NCBI GenBank assembly: GCA_038216465.1
Contig: JBBQQC010000019.1
Coordinates: 1 to 64,000 of the forward strand
Source: JACCZX01 sp038216465
GTDB lineage: Bacteria; Pseudomonadota; Gammaproteobacteria; Burkholderiales; Burkholderiaceae_F
Reading direction: 5' to 3'
Length of the DNA: 64,000 nt
Shown piece by piece: positions 33,153 to 42,469 of the stretch (positions are counted from its first letter, which is position 1; every line of letters begins with the position of its first letter). Position numbers and translations under genes: made by a program. The notes below the pieces were generated by a model. The model did not search any database, was not told the DNA's origin, and worked only from the letters and a program-made list of their open reading frames with translations.

Positions 33153-34060
33153 GCCAGCGCCGCCTTAGCAAGCGCCTGGTAGAAGTCATAGCGGTCGGTC
33201 GCGACGCCACCAGCTTCAAGCGCGGACCGAATTGCACATCCAGGTTCTTCCAGGTGCCGGCAATCCTGAAACCGGCAGCGGCCGAGGTCTGTGAACTCGG
33301 GAAAGGTTGCAGCGATATCGTCGTAGCGCAGGTGCGCCAACCCGAACTCCTCGAAGCCGGCGGTATCGACCAACGCGCTGTCGCCCTCGAGCGAAAACCA
33401 GCGAGACGCAGTTGTCGTCTGTTTGCCGGCGTTCAGGCGCTCGGAGAATTTCTGCGTGCGGGCGTGCGCATCGGGAATCAGCAAGTTCAGCAGGGTGGAT
33501 TTTCCCATTCCTGATTGTCCGACCATCAGACTCTTGCGTCCCACCACCTCGCGCATTAACAGTGCTCGCGACTGCGCCGTCTGCACCTTCGCGGACAGCG
33601 CTAGCGTGCGCCAGCCAAGCTGCGAGATCTGGTGCAGGAAAGAGATTGCATCTTCGGCATCCGACAGATCAGCCTTGTTGCGTACTACCAGAGCATCGAT
33701 GCCGGAGGCACCGGCAGCGACCAGCGCCTTCCAGATGAACCAACGGTTAAATGCGGGGCGTGCGGCGAAGACGATCATCATCTGATCGACATTGGCGGCG
33801 AGCGCCTTGACGCGATACGCGTCGGTACGAAATAGGAGCGTCAAGCGCTGTTCGATCGATTCGATGCGAGCCTGCTCGGCCGATAAGACACTCGCGAGCA
33901 CGCAGTCGCCGACGACGACGTCGCCGCGCCGGCCGCGCCGCGTCGCTTGCCGGACAACCATCCCATCATCGATCAACGATTGTCGCCCGAAGGTCGCGAT
34001 CACCCGCGCGCGTACCTGCGCCGCATCTGCAACGCGGGCGCTGCGCGGCGAGCGCGTCAC
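33149..34060 (-). CDS. rsgA: ribosome small-subunit-dependent GTPase A
   Basis: A 303-residue circularly permuted GTPase that checks late 30S assembly. The order of motifs is G4 NKAD (128-131), G1 GQSGMGKST (181-189), G3 DTAG (about 232-235), as expected. It ends with a zinc knuckle, C262, C267, H269 and C275, in RCRFQDCRHLEEPGC. An N-terminal OB-fold precedes. The start is a GTG at 34060 that overlaps the phhB stop by four bases (GTGA). Confidence 0.95.
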   Translation of the reverse strand: MTRSPRSARVADAAQVRARVIATFGRQSLIDDGMVVRQATRRGRRGDVVVGDCVLASVLSAEQARIESIEQRLTLLFRTDAYRVKALAANVDQMMIVFAARPAFNRWFIWKALVAAGASGIDALVVRNKADLSDAEDAISFLHQISQLGWRTLALSAKVQTAQSRALLMREVVGRKSLMVGQSGMGKSTLLNLLIPDAHARTQKFSERLNAGKQTTTASRWFSLEGDSALVDTAGFEEFGLAHLRYDDIAATFPEFTDLGRCRFQDCRHLEEPGCAIRSALEAGGVATDRYDFYQALAKAALA

Positions 34061-34404
34061 TTCGCGGCGTACCTTTGTGAGTACATCGCGTCGGCCTTCG
34101 CGGCGCTAATGAAATCGTTTTCGGAGATGCCGTTGACCGAATGCGTGTTGAACCGGACTTCGCAACGGTCGTACCCGATGCGCAATTCGGGATGATGATC
34201 TTCGCGATGTACGATGTAGGCAAGGGCGTTCACGAACGCCAGCGTCTCGTAATAGTTCTTGAAACGATACGACTTCGTCAGCGCACCGGCATCGAGCGTC
34301 CACTGATCCAGCGCTGCGAGCTGTGCGATTACCTCCGCTGTGCTCATCGCAGCACCCTTGAGTTCTCGGCAATGCGACCTTAATAGCTGCTCAACCGTCT
34401 TCAT
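34057..34404 (-). CDS. phhB: pterin-4a-carbinolamine dehydratase
   Basis: A 115-residue PCD/DCoH enzyme, which dehydrates 4a-hydroxytetrahydrobiopterin during recycling of the phenylalanine hydroxylase cofactor. The hallmark EDHHPELRIGYDRCEVRFNTH is present with the catalytic histidine pair. An internal ATG (MSTAEVIAQL) 19 codons in is an alternative start. No phenylalanine hydroxylase gene is in the window. It starts seven bases after the M48 peptidase stop, within a four-gene minus-strand operon. Confidence 0.93.
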   Translation of the reverse strand: MKTVEQLLRSHCRELKGAAMSTAEVIAQLAALDQWTLDAGALTKSYRFKNYYETLAFVNALAYIVHREDHHPELRIGYDRCEVRFNTHSVNGISENDFISAAKADAMYSQRYAAK

Positions 34405-34411
34405 GGGAGGG

Positions 34412-35668
34412 TCAGGACGTCTGCAGCAGGCGCTCTATGCGAATCGACGCCGGCGGGTGGCTGTCGTAAAACGCCGAGTGGATCGGGTCCGGTGTCAGCG
34501 TCGACGCGTTGTCCTGGTACAGCTTAACCAGTGCGTTGACTAGATCACCCGCCGATGCGTTGCGCGCCGCGAACCGGTCGGCCTCGAATTCATGCTTGCG
34601 CGACACGATGCTGGCGAGCGGCGCAAACGCGAACGTGAATACCGGCAACACCAGCATGAATAGCACGAGTGCGACGCCTTGATGGGCGCCGTCAGCCGAC
34701 GGTTCGACGCCAAACGCCGTGAAGAACCACGGCTGCGTGACCAGCCATCCGAGCAGCGCCAAAACGGCGAGGCTGAGCAGAAACGAAAACGCAAGCCGCT
34801 TGGCGATGTGTTTCAGCTTGAAGTGTCCGAGCTCGTGCGCCAGCACGGCCTCGATCTCAGTCGGCAAGAGGCGCTCGATCAGCGTGTCGAAAAAAACGAT
34901 TCGCTTGGCTCGCCCGAGGCCGGTGAAATAGGCGTTGCCGTGTGCCGAGCGGCGCGAGCCGTCCATCACGAAGACGCCCCTGCTTGCAAAGCCGGTTCGG
35001 TTCATCAGCGCTCCAATCCGCTCAGCCAGGGCCGAGTCGCGCAACGGCTCGAACTTGTTGAATATGGGCGCGATCAGCATCGGATAAAGCGACAGCACCA
35101 GCGCGTTGAACGCAATCCACAGCAGCCACACGTAGAACCACCACGCATCGCCGGCCTGCTGCATCAGCCAGATCGTCGTCGCAATCAACGGCAAGCCGAG
35201 TGCGGAAGCGACCGCCAGGGATTTTACGAGGTCGAGCACCCAGAGCCGAGGTGTCATTCGGTTGAAGCCGAAGCGCTGCTCGATTCGGAACTGGCGGATC
35301 CACGAAAACGGCAAGTCGATCACCGCGAGCAGCAGCACGATCGCGGCCACAACTGCGACCTGATAGGCCAGATTACCCGCGATCGACGCGCGCAACGCAT
35401 CGCTCACCCACTGCAGGCCTCCGAGCAACGTCAGTGCGATCAGCACCGCCGCGCCAACCGCTGTCTCAAGCATCCCGAGCCGGGTCTTTGCAACGGTGTA
35501 AGACGCAGCCTTGCGATGCGATTCAAGCGAAACGCGGTCGGCAAACTGCGCCGGCACGTGATGCGCGTGCTGGCTGACGTAGCGGATCTGACGCGTCGCG
35601 AGCCAATACCGAACGCCGATCATCAGCGACAAAAACAGCACGAACAGGCTGGTCAGCAACGAGGCCAT
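34412..35668 (-). CDS. M48 family (Ste24-like) zinc metallopeptidase
   Basis: A 418-residue membrane metallopeptidase. The zinc site is HELGH (H278 to H282) in LAHELGHFKLKHIAKRLAFS, with the third ligand in SRKHEFEADRFAAR. At least six hydrophobic segments surround it, as in the Ste24/CAAX-protease-1 group, including the N-terminal helix LLTSLFVLFLSLMIGV. Bacterial members take part in envelope quality control. It is the first gene of the operon with phhB, rsgA and DUF2007, and is divergent from orn. Confidence 0.93.
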   Translation of the reverse strand: MASLLTSLFVLFLSLMIGVRYWLATRQIRYVSQHAHHVPAQFADRVSLESHRKAASYTVAKTRLGMLETAVGAAVLIALTLLGGLQWVSDALRASIAGNLAYQVAVVAAIVLLLAVIDLPFSWIRQFRIEQRFGFNRMTPRLWVLDLVKSLAVASALGLPLIATTIWLMQQAGDAWWFYVWLLWIAFNALVLSLYPMLIAPIFNKFEPLRDSALAERIGALMNRTGFASRGVFVMDGSRRSAHGNAYFTGLGRAKRIVFFDTLIERLLPTEIEAVLAHELGHFKLKHIAKRLAFSFLLSLAVLALLGWLVTQPWFFTAFGVEPSADGAHQGVALVLFMLVLPVFTFAFAPLASIVSRKHEFEADRFAARNASAGDLVNALVKLYQDNASTLTPDPIHSAFYDSHPPASIRIERLLQTS

Positions 35669-35786
35669 GGTGTGAATCGCAACGATTGCGGCGGTGATCG
35701 AAAAAGCAAGGGGCGCATCTCATGCCAGAATCGCGCGCCGTTGGCTCAGCCTTCAGGATCAGCGAATCGGCAGTGTCGGAAAAATT

Positions 35787-36344
35787 ATGTCACAGCATGC
35801 GCGCTATTCAGAGATCAATCTGGTGTGGGTCGACATGGAAATGTCGGGACTCAACCCGGATTCCGATCGCGTGCTCGAAATTGCGGTCGTCGTGACCGGG
35901 CCTGAACTCGACGTCATTGCGGAAGGCCCAGTATTGGTGGTGAAGCAGGCAGCCTGTGTGTTGACGGGCATGGATCGCTGGAACACCGCTACGCACGCCC
36001 GCTCCGGCCTGACCGACAAGGTTCGATCGTCCACGCTCGATGAGGAGCAGGCGAGCGGTCAGCTGATCGAATTCCTGCAGCCGCTCGTGCCCGCGGGCAA
36101 ATCGCCGATGTGCGGCAACTCGATCTGTCAGGACCGGCGCTTCATGGCGCGCTGGATGCCGCGGCTGGAAGCGTTCTTTCACTATCGCAACGTCGATGTC
36201 AGTACGCTGAAGGAGCTAGCGCGACGCTGGCGGCCCGAGGTGGTCCGGTCGTTCGAGAAGAAGAGTCGGCACGAAGCGCTGGCCGACATCTATGAATCGA
36301 TCGAAGAACTGAAGCACTACCGCAAGGAAATGTTTCGCTCCTAA
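35787..36344 (+). CDS. orn: oligoribonuclease
   Basis: A 185-residue 3'-5' exoribonuclease of the DEDDh family that degrades two- to five-residue RNAs, including pGpG from c-di-GMP turnover. Catalytic residues are visible: D16 and E18 in VWVDMEMSGL, D in CQDRRFMARWMP, and H plus D in SRHEALADI. Length is normal. I chose the ATG at 35787 for the family-typical N terminus; it lacks a strong ribosome site. It is divergent from the M48 gene and converges with the AI-2E-type permease. Confidence 0.95.
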   Translation: MSQHARYSEINLVWVDMEMSGLNPDSDRVLEIAVVVTGPELDVIAEGPVLVVKQAACVLTGMDRWNTATHARSGLTDKVRSSTLDEEQASGQLIEFLQPLVPAGKSPMCGNSICQDRRFMARWMPRLEAFFHYRNVDVSTLKELARRWRPEVVRSFEKKSRHEALADIYESIEELKHYRKEMFRS

Positions 36345-36349
36345 GCGGA

Positions 36350-37534
36350 TCAGCGATCGCGCGCCGCTGTCTTCACATCGGCCTCATGCTCGGATTGCAC
36401 CGCCGCCACCATGACCGCCGTGGCGGTCGCCGCTGCTGCTTCAGGCAATGCACTGTTGCGTGTGCTGATCCAGGCGCGGCCCAGCGAAAAGCCCAGCGCA
36501 AGCAGCACCGGGCCGAGGATGACGCCGATAAATCCGAACGCCAGCACGCCGCCGAGGACGCCGAGGAAGATCAACGCCAGCGACAGTGTCGAGCCGCGCG
36601 CAATCAGCAGTGGTTTGACAAAATTGTCGATACTGCTTATGGCCGCCGTGCCCCAGATCACCATGAAGAGCGCCCATCCGGTCTCGCCCTGCAGATAGAG
36701 CCAGATGGCGGCGCCTCCCCACAGCAGCACCGGTCCGACCGGCACGACCGACAAGATAAACGTACCGACGCTTAGTAGAAACGCGCCCGGCACGCCCGCG
36801 ATCAGAAAGCCGATATACGCAACGAGGGCTTGTGCTGCTGCAGTCCCCACGATACTGATGAACACGCTGCGCGTGGTACCCACGACGATCGACAGCACTT
36901 CTTCGCTCATGTCGCCCGACAGGCGGCGCGAGATGCGGTGCGTCAGCTGCGCGATGCGCTCGCCGTCGCGGTAATAAAAGAAAACAATGAACGCTACCAG
37001 CAGCAGTTGTATCAGTCCGTCACCGAGCAGCCGTACGAAGGCAAGCGACAACCTGCCGACGGGCTCGAGCGCCCTCTGCAGCAGCGCCGCCGACTGCGAG
37101 CGGTCGGCCAACAGCGACGTCAGCGATTGATAGGCGCTTTCACCGAAGATCGGAATGCTCTTGATCTGCTCGGGAACCCGTAGTCCGTCCGCTTTCCATT
37201 CGCGAACCGCGGCGAACAGCGCCGGTAGATGGTTGCCTGCCGCGTCTGCGAGCAGCGCGATTGGCACGATCACCGTTACCAGTATCAGAAGCAGCATGAC
37301 CGACGCGCTCAGTGTCGAGCTGCCACGCAAGCGAGCGCGCAGCCTTTCGTAGGCCGGCCACGTGGCAATCGCCAGCACGCCCGCCACCAGCAGCGCACTC
37401 AGGAACGGTTGAATGACCAGGTAGATGCCGACCACAACCAGCGCGGCGCCGGCAACGCGAAAAATAAGATCGAACCGGCCCTGCATTGAAGACCGTTCGA
37501 CGCGCTGCGGGAGGAGATTCGGGGGCTCGGTCAT
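36350..37534 (-). CDS. AI-2E/PerM family transporter
   Basis: A 394-residue membrane protein of the AI-2E exporter/PerM family with about eight hydrophobic segments. The family signatures include YIGFLIAGVPGAFLLSVGTF and VGPVLLWGGAAIWLYLQG, and the C-terminal GGVLAFGFIGVILGPVLLAL. Members export small molecules or act as cation/proton antiporters; the substrate is not predictable. The ATG at 37534 lies just 8 bases after the encoded CCA end of the upstream tRNA-Arg gene on the same strand. An internal ATG at 37486 is an alternative start. Confidence 0.9.
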   Translation of the reverse strand: MTEPPNLLPQRVERSSMQGRFDLIFRVAGAALVVVGIYLVIQPFLSALLVAGVLAIATWPAYERLRARLRGSSTLSASVMLLLILVTVIVPIALLADAAGNHLPALFAAVREWKADGLRVPEQIKSIPIFGESAYQSLTSLLADRSQSAALLQRALEPVGRLSLAFVRLLGDGLIQLLLVAFIVFFYYRDGERIAQLTHRISRRLSGDMSEEVLSIVVGTTRSVFISIVGTAAAQALVAYIGFLIAGVPGAFLLSVGTFILSVVPVGPVLLWGGAAIWLYLQGETGWALFMVIWGTAAISSIDNFVKPLLIARGSTLSLALIFLGVLGGVLAFGFIGVILGPVLLALGFSLGRAWISTRNSALPEAAAATATAVMVAAVQSEHEADVKTAARDR

Positions 37535-37542
37535 CGCTTCGC

Positions 37543-37617
37543 TGGCCTCGCCGTCAGGAATCGAACCTGAATCCCACGCTTAGGAGGCATGTGCACTATC
37601 CATTGTGCTACGGCGAG
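37543..37617 (-). tRNA. tRNA-Arg (anticodon CCT)
   Basis: A complete cloverleaf reads on the minus strand. Acceptor stem CTCGCCG pairs with CGGCGAG. The D arm is GCAC/GTGC, the anticodon loop is CTCCTAA (anticodon CCT, decoding AGG), and the T arm is TCAGG-TTCGATT-CCTGA. A discriminator G and an encoded CCA complete the 3' end. Confidence 0.93.
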
Positions 37618-37670
37618 CGCGCGGCAGTATATCCAGCGTCTGACGTAGACTGCGCGCGCTTTTTGGAGAG

Positions 37671-39683
37671 ATGCACCACCCGACAATGCAAGGCAATCAA
37701 CGGGCTGCCCGGCGCGCTGGCGACTACGGCGAAGAGTCGATTCGCGTATTGAAGGGGCTCGAGCCGGTCAGGCAGCGGCCCGGTATGTACACGCGCACCG
37801 AAAGCCCGCTGCACGTCGTGCAGGAGGTGATCGACAACGCGTCCGATGAAATCCTGGCGGGCTTCGGGACCCGCATCGATGTCACGCTGGGCAAAGACGG
37901 CGCAGTCACCGTCGAAGATGACGGCCGCGGGATTCCGGTCGGACTGCACCCGGAAGAAAAGGAATCGGTCGTAGAGATTGTTTTCACGCGCCTGCACGCG
38001 GGAGGGAAGTTCGACAAGCGCGCGGGCGGCGCTTATTCGTTTTCGGGCGGACTGCACGGCGTCGGTGTCTCGGTCACCAATGCGCTCGCTGCGCGGCTGG
38101 AAGTCACCGTGTGGCGCGACGGCAAGATGCACACGATGGCGTTTGCCGATGGGGAAGTCGCACAGAAGCTTAAGTCGGTGTCGGCGAAGGGGTTGAGCAA
38201 GGCGAGCGGCACGCGAGTGAAGGTCTGGCCCAACGAGAAATATTTCGACTCGCCGCAGATTCCGGTCGACGATCTTGAGCGCCTGCTGCGCAGCAAGGCG
38301 GTGCTGTTGCCGGGCACCGAGATCTCGCTGACGGTCGAGAAAGGTGGTGCCGCATCCGCGACGACGCAACGCTGGCGTTACGAAGGGGGGTTGCGCGAAT
38401 ATTTGCTGGGCTCGCTGACCGACGATCCGTTGCTGCCGCCGTTCGAGGCAAGTGGATTTGCGGCGGCCGACGATCCAACCTTTGCCGAAGGCGAAGGCGC
38501 CAACTGGGTGATCGTCTGGACCGAGGACGGCGCTGTGACGCGCGAGTCGTACGTGAACCTGATTCCGACGTCGGCCGGCGGCACCCACGAGGCCGGATTG
38601 CGCGAGGGCTTGTTCGCCGCGGTACGCGCGTTCATCGATGCGCATCAGCTGCTGCCGAAGGGCGTCAAGTTGCTGCCCGAGGACGTGTTTGCGCGCGCGA
38701 GCTTCGTGCTCTCTGCCAAGGTGCTCGACCCGCAGTTTCAGGGGCAGATCAAGGAGCGGCTGCTCAGCCGCGATGGGGTGCGGCTGGTTTCCTTTTTCGT
38801 GCGTCCGCAACTCGAGTTCTGGCTCAATCACAACCCAAACGATGGGCGCCGGCTGGCCGAGCTCGTCGTATCGCAGGCGCAGGCGCGCGCACGCGCCGGC
38901 CAGAAGATCGAGAAGAAGAAGGGCTCGGCGGTCGCTGTGTTGCCGGGCAAGCTGACCGATTGCGAATCGACCGAGCTTGCGCGCAACGAGTTGTTTCTGG
39001 TGGAAGGCGACTCGGCCGGAGGGTCGGCAAAGATGGGCCGCGACAAGGAGTTTCAGGCGATTCTGCCGCTGCGCGGCAAGGTGCTCAACACGTGGGAGGT
39101 CGAACGCGATCGGCTGTTCGGCAACGCGGAAGTGCACGACATGGCGGTGGCGATCGGCGTCGACCCGCACGGGCCGAACGATGAAGTCAACCTGGACGGT
39201 TTGCGTTACGGCAAGGTATGCGTGCTGGCTGACGCCGACGTGGACGGTTCGCACATCCAGGTTCTGTTGCTGACATTGTTCTTTCGTCACTTTCCGCAGC
39301 TGGTGCATCGTGGCCATATCTACGTCGCACGGCCACCGCTGTACCGCGTCGATGTGCCGGCGCTCGGTAAAAGACCGACGCGCCGCCTTTACTGCCTCGA
39401 CGAAGCGGAACTCGATACCACGCTCTAAAAACTGATCGACGAGAAGGTGAAGGAGGGCAGCTGGACGATAGCCCGCTTCAAAGGCCTCGGTGAGATGAGT
39501 CCAGAGCAGCTGTGGGAAACGACGATGAACCCAGACACGCGGCGGCTGATGCAGGTGGGACTGGGCGACGTCGCGAACGCGGAAACTGCGGCGACGATGA
39601 CGATGCTGATGGGGCGTGCCGAAAGCCAAGCGCGCAGAGCTTGGCTGGAAGAGCACGGCAATGCAGTCGAAGCCGACGTATAG
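37671..39683 (+). pseudogene. parE: DNA topoisomerase IV subunit B with an in-frame stop codon
   Basis: ParE forms the ATPase and TOPRIM half of topoisomerase IV, which decatenates chromosomes. The GHKL ATPase has VIDNASDE, DDGRGIP and GLHGVGVSVTNAL. The TOPRIM domain has LVEGDSAGGSAK (about E445) and DADVDGSH (from about 521). At 39426-39428 the frame is broken by TAA, where GAA would fit the family. The same frame continues without further stops to 39683 and encodes the conserved tail KEGSWTIARFKGLGEMSPEQLW. The full frame would be 670 codons; the stop leaves 585 residues. As topoisomerase IV is normally essential, a sequence error is the leading alternative to a real mutation or readthrough. 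The start has GGAG upstream. Confidence 0.9.
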
Positions 39684-39758
39684 CTCCGCTTTTTGCGGGC
39701 TTGTGCGAGCCTCGCTTATAGGCATACTCCGGCGCTCGATCGTCACCCAAGGGGCCTG

Positions 39759-42377
39759 ATGCAGGGGCCAGCCACCGTCGATTCCCTGATCCTCGTCGCG
39801 CTCGGCGCAACACTCGCCGCAGCGCTGGGTTACTGGTTGATCTCGCGCGGAATTTGGCGGATCAGTGTCCGGTCCGAGATGACCGAGCACAAGCTGATCG
39901 AGCACGAGCTGTCGAAGCGCCGCAAGCTGGTCGACGATCTGGCGGAGCTCACCTACGACTGGTTCTGGCGCGAAGACGCTGAAGGGCGCTTTATCGAGTT
40001 TTCAGTGGCAGTCGACGAGCACCTGATGCAAGGGGGCGCCGATCTGATCGGAAAGAAGCGGCTGGAGATGCCGGGGTTCGAAGCGGATCCGCAGCACTTG
40101 AGGCAATACCTCGGCCACGTCGAGGCGCGCGAGCCGTTTCCGTGGTTCACCTACCGCACGCAGCGCGGCGATGGCTCGCCGCAGTGGATCGCGGTCACCG
40201 GCAAACCGATCTTCGACGAGCAAGGCGAATTTCAGGGGTACTACGGCGCTGGCCGCGACGTGACCGAACGTGAGCAAACGCTGGCGGCGCTGCGCGAAAG
40301 CGAAGAACGGTTTCGCGCGCTGACAGTGCTGGTGACGGAGTGGTACTGGGAGACCGACGCCGAACACCGCGTGACGCGCCTGAATGGTGCTTCAGAATAC
40401 GAAGAACGAGCGCAGCAGCTGATCTACGGACGCCGGCTCTGGGAAATTCCGGCATTCGACGCTTCGATGACGGCCAACTGGGAGGAGCTGAACTGTGACG
40501 TGTCCGAGCGGCGGCCGTTCAAGCACCTGAAGCTGAAGCTGCATCATGATCAGCTGGGCCAGAATAAGTACTTCGAAGTGTCGGGTCACGCTGCGTTCCA
40601 GCGCGGTGTGTTTGTCGGCTATCGCGGGCTCGCGTGGGATGTGACCGAGCGCGAATCGCTGATCGCGAAGATCTCGGACAATGAAGAGCGGTTCCGCGCG
40701 CTGACCGAATTGTCGTCCGACTGGTACTGGGAAATGGACGACCAGCTGCGGTTCACGCGACTGCAGCGAGGCGTGCGCGGCGCCATCAACCTCGACGACG
40801 CCGACATTATTGGCAAGCACCGCTGGGACATACCGGGCGAGCTGATTCAGCCTTCATCGTGGGACGAACACCGCGCCGCTTTGCTTGCCCGCAAGCCGTT
40901 CCGCGACGTGATGTTCCGGCGCTGGATGCCTGACGGGTCGTTCGTCTACAGTGTTACCAGCGGTGATCCTGTCTATGACGCCGAAGGGAAATTCACCGGC
41001 TATCGCGGCATCGGGAAGAACATCACCGAACAGGTGAAGTCGCAGGAGCGTATCGAGCGTTTGGCCACCGTCGACGAGTTGACGCAGCTGTCCAACCGAC
41101 AGACGTTCGACGAACGCGCCGGTCGCGTGCTCGCCAACGCGTACGCAGGCGGCAAGAGTTGTGCTTTGCTGTTCATCGATCTTGATAACTTTCGCTTGCT
41201 GAACAACGGCTATGGCCACCGGGTCGGTGACCAGATGTTGTCGATCGTCGCAAGCCGGATGCGCAACGTGATCGGCGAGCCGCATCTGATAGGTCGACGC
41301 GGCGGCGACGAGCTGGTCGTGCTGTTGATCGACATACCGCGGATGGAGCAAGCGGCGGAAGTCGCAAAGGAACTGATCGCCTCGATCTCAGCGCCAGCGC
41401 GCGTGCTGGGAATGGATGTGTCGGTGACGCCATCGGTGGGCATCAGCTTCTTTCCGCGCGACGGCAAAATCCTCGACGATCTTCTGAATGCGGCCGACGC
41501 CGCGATGTATCAAGCCAAGGACAGCGGGCGCCAGACATACGCGTTCTACACGCCGACGATTGCGCGCCGCGCGGACTTGCGACTCCGTCTTGAGCAGCGC
41601 CTGCGCAAGGCGGTTGAAGCGCGTGACTTCAAGCTCGTTTACCAGCCACTGATCTCGCTGAACGATGGCAAGCTGGTCGGCGCCGAAGCGCTGATCCGCT
41701 GGCGCGATGCCGAGCTTGGCGATATTCCCCCTGCCGAATTTATTCCGATCGCAGAGGAATCGGGGCTGATCGTCGCACTCGGCGAATGGGTGCTGCATGA
41801 GGCGTGTCGCGCGCGGCACGACTGGCGCATGCGGGGGCTCGACATTCCGCCGCTGTCGATCAATATGGCGGGCGTGCAGTTGCGCCAGCTCGGCTGCGTT
41901 GAAGGATTGCTGAACATCCTGAACGAACACGACGTGTCGCCGAACGACATCGAGGTTGAAGTGACCGAGACCGGGCTGCTCGACACGTCGGCAGTCTCGC
42001 GCGAAAACCTGGTGCGCATGCGCAATGCCGGCGTGCGCATCGCGCTGGACGATTTCGGTGTCGGCTTCTCGAGCCTGGCGCACCTGCGCGATCTGCCGAT
42101 CCATCGGCTGAAGATCGACCGCAGCTTCACGGTGGAGTGCATGCGTGACGCGCGGACGTTGACGATCGTCAAGGCGGTGATTGATATGGCGCGCTCGCTG
42201 GGCATCAATATCACCGCGGAGGGCATCGAGACGCAGGCGCAGCAGACGTGGATGCAGCATCTCGGCTGCGATTCGGCTCAGGGCTATCTGTTTGCACGAC
42301 CGATGAACGTCGATGATTTCGTGCAGATGTTCATTGATCGGCGCGGGGTGGGAAGAGAGCGGTCGTTGATGCATTGA
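39759..42377 (+). CDS. PAS-GGDEF-EAL cyclic-di-GMP signalling protein
   Basis: An 872-residue inner-membrane signalling protein. One N-terminal transmembrane helix (about residues 8-28) is followed by three PAS domains (about 50-170, 185-305 and 315-430), each with TYDWFWREDAEG- or WYWE-type sequences. A GGDEF domain follows with RRGGDEL at about 515 (Phe to Leu in the last position), then an EAL domain with GAEALIRW (about 643) and DDFGVGFSSLAHL (about 764). The EAL residues look intact, so phosphodiesterase activity is likely; cyclase activity is uncertain. I chose the ATG at 39759, just after AAGGGGCC. It lies between parE and parC. Confidence 0.9.
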   Translation: MQGPATVDSLILVALGATLAAALGYWLISRGIWRISVRSEMTEHKLIEHELSKRRKLVDDLAELTYDWFWREDAEGRFIEFSVAVDEHLMQGGADLIGKKRLEMPGFEADPQHLRQYLGHVEAREPFPWFTYRTQRGDGSPQWIAVTGKPIFDEQGEFQGYYGAGRDVTEREQTLAALRESEERFRALTVLVTEWYWETDAEHRVTRLNGASEYEERAQQLIYGRRLWEIPAFDASMTANWEELNCDVSERRPFKHLKLKLHHDQLGQNKYFEVSGHAAFQRGVFVGYRGLAWDVTERESLIAKISDNEERFRALTELSSDWYWEMDDQLRFTRLQRGVRGAINLDDADIIGKHRWDIPGELIQPSSWDEHRAALLARKPFRDVMFRRWMPDGSFVYSVTSGDPVYDAEGKFTGYRGIGKNITEQVKSQERIERLATVDELTQLSNRQTFDERAGRVLANAYAGGKSCALLFIDLDNFRLLNNGYGHRVGDQMLSIVASRMRNVIGEPHLIGRRGGDELVVLLIDIPRMEQAAEVAKELIASISAPARVLGMDVSVTPSVGISFFPRDGKILDDLLNAADAAMYQAKDSGRQTYAFYTPTIARRADLRLRLEQRLRKAVEARDFKLVYQPLISLNDGKLVGAEALIRWRDAELGDIPPAEFIPIAEESGLIVALGEWVLHEACRARHDWRMRGLDIPPLSINMAGVQLRQLGCVEGLLNILNEHDVSPNDIEVEVTETGLLDTSAVSRENLVRMRNAGVRIALDDFGVGFSSLAHLRDLPIHRLKIDRSFTVECMRDARTLTIVKAVIDMARSLGINITAEGIETQAQQTWMQHLGCDSAQGYLFARPMNVDDFVQMFIDRRGVGRERSLMH

Positions 42378-42469
42378 GTGGCGGGTAGGTAGGAGCAGCA
42401 GACGCTGGCGCGCTGCGACGGCGACGCCGTCAGTAGAATCCGCACCGCGCTGTCGTTTCGCGCCCCTCA

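Noticed and set aside
39684..39758. Possible terminator after parE
   Set aside because: A bulged CCGC/GCGG stem is present but no T run follows it on the 3' side.
37608..39905. A 765-residue minus-strand open frame covering the tRNA and most of parE
   Set aside because: It is antisense to parE, whose motifs are unmistakable. The minus-strand product is rich in His/Arg/Gln with no domain, as is typical of antisense frames in GC-rich coding DNA.
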